7,772 nt of DNA. Origin: Bacteroides intestinalis. Its GTDB lineage: Bacteria > Bacteroidota > Bacteroidia > Bacteroidales > Bacteroidaceae. Shown here in pieces: positions 5,358-7,772 of this stretch. A program made the translations under genes and the position numbers. Numbering within the stretch: position 1 is the stretch's first letter; each line of letters begins with the position of its first letter. The notes below the pieces were generated by a model. That model was not told where the DNA came from and made no database searches. It saw only the letters and a program-made list of their open reading frames with translations. The stretch spans positions 1-7,772 of the forward strand of contig NZ_QRZF01000040.1 in assembly GCF_003464595.1 (NCBI RefSeq). Reading direction: 5' to 3'.

Positions 5358-5372
5358 TATCAAAAAAGATAC
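5357..5372. promoter_or_regulatory. Putative HipB operator
   Basis: GTATC-AAAAAA-GATAC is a perfect 5-bp inverted repeat with a 6-bp spacer covering the predicted transcription start of hipBA. E. coli HipB binds TATCC-N8-GGATA, so TATC...GATA here is strikingly similar. Autorepression by HipB at this site is a reasonable inference. Confidence 0.55.
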
Positions 5373-5388
5373 CTAAATATGTTTTTCT

Positions 5389-5727
5389 ATGAAAAGATTA
5401 TATGATACATATACAATATACGAATTTTCAGATGAATGTATTGTAAAGGAAATCTGCAAGAGAGTTAAGTCTATAAGACTTAGCTGCTGTTTTTCCCAGC
5501 AAGAATTTGCGGATAAGGCAGGAGTATCTATCGTTACTATTAAGAGAATAGAATCTTGTAAAGTAAGTGATATTGCCCTAAGTACATTGCTTAAGATTTT
5601 GCGTATAAGTGGAACTCTTGAAGGCGTTGTCGGTTTGGTTCCGGAACTTCCAGACTCCCCTTTCCTAATCAATGAAAAAACAGGTAAAAGAATACAAAGA
5701 ATTAACGGTAAACGTAAGATGGTATGA
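5389..5727 (+). CDS. hipB: HipB-like antitoxin, XRE-type HTH
   Basis: This 112-aa protein contains an XRE helix-turn-helix. The recognition unit is about residues 36-56 (SQQEFADKAGVSIVTIKRIES), within the helical bundle 19-80. A C-terminal tail (PFLINEKTGKRIQRINGKRK, 91-110) is basic and may contact DNA or the toxin. Its stop overlaps the start of hipA by ATGA, the usual arrangement of hipBA pairs, so it is assigned as the DNA-binding antitoxin that neutralises HipA and represses the operon. A good promoter and an operator-like palindrome lie just upstream. Length fits the Bacteroidetes HipB class. No damage is seen. Confidence 0.85.
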   Translation: MKRLYDTYTIYEFSDECIVKEICKRVKSIRLSCCFSQQEFADKAGVSIVTIKRIESCKVSDIALSTLLKILRISGTLEGVVGLVPELPDSPFLINEKTGKRIQRINGKRKMV

Positions 5728-7001
5728 AGAAAGAGCCGATTATAGTGAATGTATATCTGTGGGGGACTTGCATTGGCAAATTGAATTGGGACTTTGAAAA
5801 GCATTGTTCTGTATTCCAATTTACGGATGAATATAGGAAACAAGATTATGATATATGCCCTTCCACACACCCTAAGAGAACCCCTTTGTTTGCGTCTTTC
5901 TATGGGAATAAAGATAAATTATATCAAGGGCTTCCGGAATTTCTTGCAGATGCGCTTCCTGACAAATGGGGGGCTTCCCTATTTGACCAATGGCTCACGG
6001 ATAATAATATAAAGGTTACGGAATCATTGCCTCTATTGAAGCTCTCTTATATTGGCAAGAGGGCTATGGGAGCATTGGAATTTGAACCGGAATTTAATGA
6101 TGATGCCATCCATGAGTCAGTAAATATGTCATCATTGGCAACTTTGGCTTCTAAAATATATAATGATCGAGATGCTGCTGTCATATCACCGGAGGATAGC
6201 CTCACGATGAAAAAGTTGATATATCTTGGAACTTCTGCCGGTGGCATGCGCCCGAAGGCAGTGATTGCCTATAATCTCGAAACGGAAGAGTTTCGTTCCG
6301 GCCAGGTGGATTTGCCTGAAAATTTTAAGCAGTATATCATCAAATTTAAAGAAGCAGATGACTCTCCTACCACAGAGATAGAAATGGTATATAGCGAAAT
6401 GGCAAAGGCGGCGGGAATCAACATGATGCCATGCTTCCTGAAAGAAATTGATGGAAGAAATCATTTCGTAACGGAAAGATTTGATCGTAAGAATGGAGAA
6501 AAGCTCTTTAGTCAGACCCTTGCGGCCATTATGCCGGGTGCAGATGATTATATGAAGCTGTGTTGGATAGCAGAGACTCTGAAACTTCCCCAGGAAGACA
6601 AAGATCAGATATTTATCAGAATGGTATTTAATTATGTCGCAGGTATATCCGATGATCATAATAAGAACATATCGTTTATCATGGATAAGGCAGGGGTATG
6701 GCGTTTATCACCTGCATATGATGTAATGTTCACGGCAAATACATGGGAAAATTCTTCAGCACACATTCATTCGATGGGCGTGATGGGCAAAAGGTCTGCC
6801 TTGACTACAAGTGATTTCGTCAACTTTGCCGAGGATTTTGTAGAGGAGCCCGAAAAGAAGATATTACAGGTGTTCGATGCTGTAAGCAAATTTCAATCGT
6901 TATGCGCCACGTATGGCATAGATAAGGCTATATTTGATAAAATCCAACATGTATTGGATGGATTGGTCACTGATGATTTGGATTTGCTGCAATTAACTTA
7001 A
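5724..7001 (+). CDS. hipA: HipA-family serine/threonine kinase toxin
   Basis: This 425-aa protein is a full-length, single-chain HipA. Residues 1-130 are the N-terminal subdomain (QGLPEFLADALPDKWG at 68-83 is typical of HipA). The kinase core carries the loop GTSAGGMRPKAV (169-180), where S171 corresponds to the autophosphorylated Ser150 of E. coli HipA. It also has the ATP-site lysine K207 (YIIKFKE), VTERFDRKNG (249-258), the catalytic loop GISDDHNKNISF (307-318; D310 and N315), and the metal-binding D333 in LSPAYDV. All key residues are present, so it should be active. Known HipA enzymes phosphorylate aminoacyl-tRNA synthetases (GltX in E. coli) and halt translation, giving growth arrest or persistence; the target here is unknown. 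It is coupled to hipB by a 4-bp overlap, and a weak hairpin with a T-rich tail follows the stop. Confidence 0.9.
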   Translation: MKKEPIIVNVYLWGTCIGKLNWDFEKHCSVFQFTDEYRKQDYDICPSTHPKRTPLFASFYGNKDKLYQGLPEFLADALPDKWGASLFDQWLTDNNIKVTESLPLLKLSYIGKRAMGALEFEPEFNDDAIHESVNMSSLATLASKIYNDRDAAVISPEDSLTMKKLIYLGTSAGGMRPKAVIAYNLETEEFRSGQVDLPENFKQYIIKFKEADDSPTTEIEMVYSEMAKAAGINMMPCFLKEIDGRNHFVTERFDRKNGEKLFSQTLAAIMPGADDYMKLCWIAETLKLPQEDKDQIFIRMVFNYVAGISDDHNKNISFIMDKAGVWRLSPAYDVMFTANTWENSSAHIHSMGVMGKRSALTTSDFVNFAEDFVEEPEKKILQVFDAVSKFQSLCATYGIDKAIFDKIQHVLDGLVTDDLDLLQLT

Positions 7002-7025
7002 AGAACAGTAGATGGTGATAGTTGC

Positions 7026-7059
7026 TCCAGTCTTTTCTGGAACGGCTTTCTTTTCTTTT
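7026..7059 (+). terminator. Weak terminator after hipA
   Basis: TCCAG-TCTTTT-CTGGA forms a 5-bp stem 24 bp after the hipA stop and is followed by a pyrimidine-rich stretch (GGCTTTCTTTTCTTTT). The stem is short, so this is a tentative call. Confidence 0.35.
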
Positions 7060-7134
7060 GAGATCTTTATACCCCTATTTGTTATTTTGGAGAAAGTCAC
7101 ATGTTTCCCACCCACCCTTTCAGCGGAGTGACTG

Positions 7135-7201
7135 TCCCCGTTTCAGGATTTCTCATAGTCACTCGCAGGCTCCGTGATTGTGTGAAATCCAGGAATGGGG
7201 A
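7135..7201. repeat. Large stem-loop A in repeat copy 2
   Basis: Arms at 7135-7152 and 7184-7201 (TCCCCGTTTCAGGATTTC against GAAATCCAGGAATGGGGA) match at 15 of 18 positions. Inside, after a T-T mismatch, CATAGTCAC (7154-7162) pairs with GTGATTGTG (7174-7182) around an 11-nt loop. Nearly the whole 67 nt can therefore fold into one long hairpin. It is absent from copy 1. Confidence 0.7.
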
Positions 7202-7205
7202 AGGC

Positions 7206-7290
7206 AAAGGAGAGAGGCATATCCGGTCTGCTTTCGGAGCTTCGGCCACATCGAGACAACCTCTTTCCGGCGGCTATGCCACTCTCCTTT
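7206..7290. repeat. Large stem-loop B in repeat copy 2
   Basis: AAAGGAGAGAGGCATA (7206-7221) pairs with TATGCCACTCTCCTTT (7275-7290) at 15 of 16 positions. The 53-nt interior is GC-rich and can extend the stem (CCGG at 7223-7226 with CCGG at 7267-7270). It begins 4 nt after stem-loop A and fills the rest of the copy-2-only block. It is followed by TATTTG. Confidence 0.7.
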
Positions 7291-7538
7291 TATTTGCCCG
7301 GCAGTCTGTTGCTTACCCATATGCCCCAGCCTTTTAGGGCTGTATATAGGTAGTCGGATATTTCGCCGCTAAATCGGCAGTCCGCTTCAATCGTTTGCTT
7401 GCTTTTCTCCGAGTGGATGCCTTTCTGTTTTTCCGGTTGTATAATCTTCTTTTTCCGGAAACAGTTGTAGTGGCTGTATGCCTGTATGGTTATGTTCTCC
7501 CCGCAGAATCCGCAAGTCTGTTCTTCCGTTGCAGCCTT
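7290..7538 (-). pseudogene. Zinc-ribbon-like relic frame in repeat copy 2
   Basis: Directly after the TGA of the 65-codon minus-strand frame (7539-7736), the same reading frame stays open for 82 codons to a TAA at 7290-7292. It has no ATG. The translation contains CGFCG followed ten residues later by HYNC, i.e. C-x2-C-x10-H-x2-C, which resembles a small zinc-binding knuckle, and ends KGWGIWVSNRLPGK. The arrangement suggests one longer gene interrupted by an in-frame TGA. In copy 1 the matching region carries a frameshift and several stops. It could also be chance openness in a structured non-coding repeat. Confidence 0.35.
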
Positions 7539-7736
7539 TCATTTTATCGTGCAGTCACTTTTTTCGATACGTGGAATATTGTATGCTTCATTCTTCGGCT
7601 TCATTTTTTTAAAAGGAATTGCAGAGGTTTCTTCCGGTGTGTCGATAGGCGGCTGACCATATTTTCGGAATGTGCCATGCTTGCTGTCTGACCGGTTGTT
7701 TTTTGCATCCTTTCCAAACCTGTTGCTGATTTTCAA
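7539..7736 (-). pseudogene. Minus-strand relic ORF in repeat copy 2
   Basis: A 65-codon TTG-start frame (KISNRFGKDAKNN after the initiator, ending SDCTIK), homologous to 4355-4552. Downstream of its TGA the frame continues open for 82 codons, so it may be the 5' half of a broken gene. An alternative ATG frame of 47 codons (7752-7609) is open here but stopped early in copy 1, so it is not conserved. Coding status is uncertain. Confidence 0.3.
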
Positions 7737-7772
7737 GTTTTGTCTTTTTCATATCATTTTTTAGGGAAGTCA

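Larger units (their letters stand above)
7104..7772. repeat. Long direct repeat, copy 2 (long form, reaches window end)
   Basis: The same repeat as 4084-4588, in the same orientation and about 95% identical by eye over the shared 505 bp, but with an additional block at 7135-7296. The window ends inside or exactly at the end of the homology (AGGGAAGTCA), so the true right boundary is not visible. Minus-strand frames are more open than in copy 1, suggesting copy 2 is closer to the ancestral form. Confidence 0.93.

Noticed and set aside
7135..7296. Retron-like non-coding RNA
   Set aside because: The two hairpins recall an msr-msd layout, but no reverse transcriptase gene is in the window and no retron-specific sequence is seen.
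7101..7337. Plus-strand ORFs in repeat copy 2 (for example 78 codons from 7101)
   Set aside because: They span the hairpin block, are not open in copy 1, and have low-complexity translations with no family features.

Overview
The window reads as an accessory, mobile-element-rich stretch of a Bacteroidales genome or plasmid (Bacteroides, Parabacteroides or a relative). The reasons are: promoter-like sites of the Bacteroidetes TAnnTTTG type, weak or absent Shine-Dalgarno sequences, an IS4-type transposase of a kind common in this order, and accessory families typical of Bacteroides integrative elements (DUF1273/SLOG with a DUF3873-like head, short SSB, DUF3990/DUF3791, HipBA). The species cannot be fixed from sequence alone.

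Layout. (1) 106-1288: a two-gene operon of a type I phosphoribosyltransferase-like protein and a SLOG (DUF1273) nucleotide-binding protein, 1 nt apart, closed by a strong hairpin at 1270-1303. (2) 1453-2768: a complete IS4-type insertion sequence with 20-bp inverted ends (18/20) and a 9-bp target duplication (TTTGTAAAA). With the IS and one duplication copy removed, the target becomes a perfect inverted repeat (14-bp arms, 3-nt loop) that contains a TACCTTTG promoter-like box, immediately upstream of the next operon. (3) 2789-4010: a compact operon of two tiny overlapping ORFs (45 and 50 codons), a 149-aa protein with a C-terminal DUF3791-like domain, and a 160-aa DUF3990 protein (ADP-ribosyltransferase-like), the last two overlapping by ATGA. 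This resembles a toxin-antitoxin or effector-partner cassette. (4) 4084-4588 and 7104-7772: two diverged copies (about 95% identical by eye) of a roughly 0.5-kb direct repeat that bracket a cargo of ssb (4884-5219) and hipBA (5389-7001). The second copy has an extra 162 bp folding into two large consecutive stem-loops.

How it fits together. The window looks like a series of swappable modules: a nucleotide-metabolism or signalling pair, an ART-like cassette whose probable promoter was split by an IS, and an SSB plus HipBA module between long direct repeats. HipB and HipA are a coupled pair (ATGA overlap) with a good Bacteroidetes promoter and a TATC-N6-GATA operator-like palindrome at the expected transcription start. 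The direct repeats could let the 3-kb ssb-hipBA segment be lost or duplicated by homologous recombination, which would fit an addiction role for HipBA. That last point is inference. No rRNA, tRNA or CRISPR array was seen.
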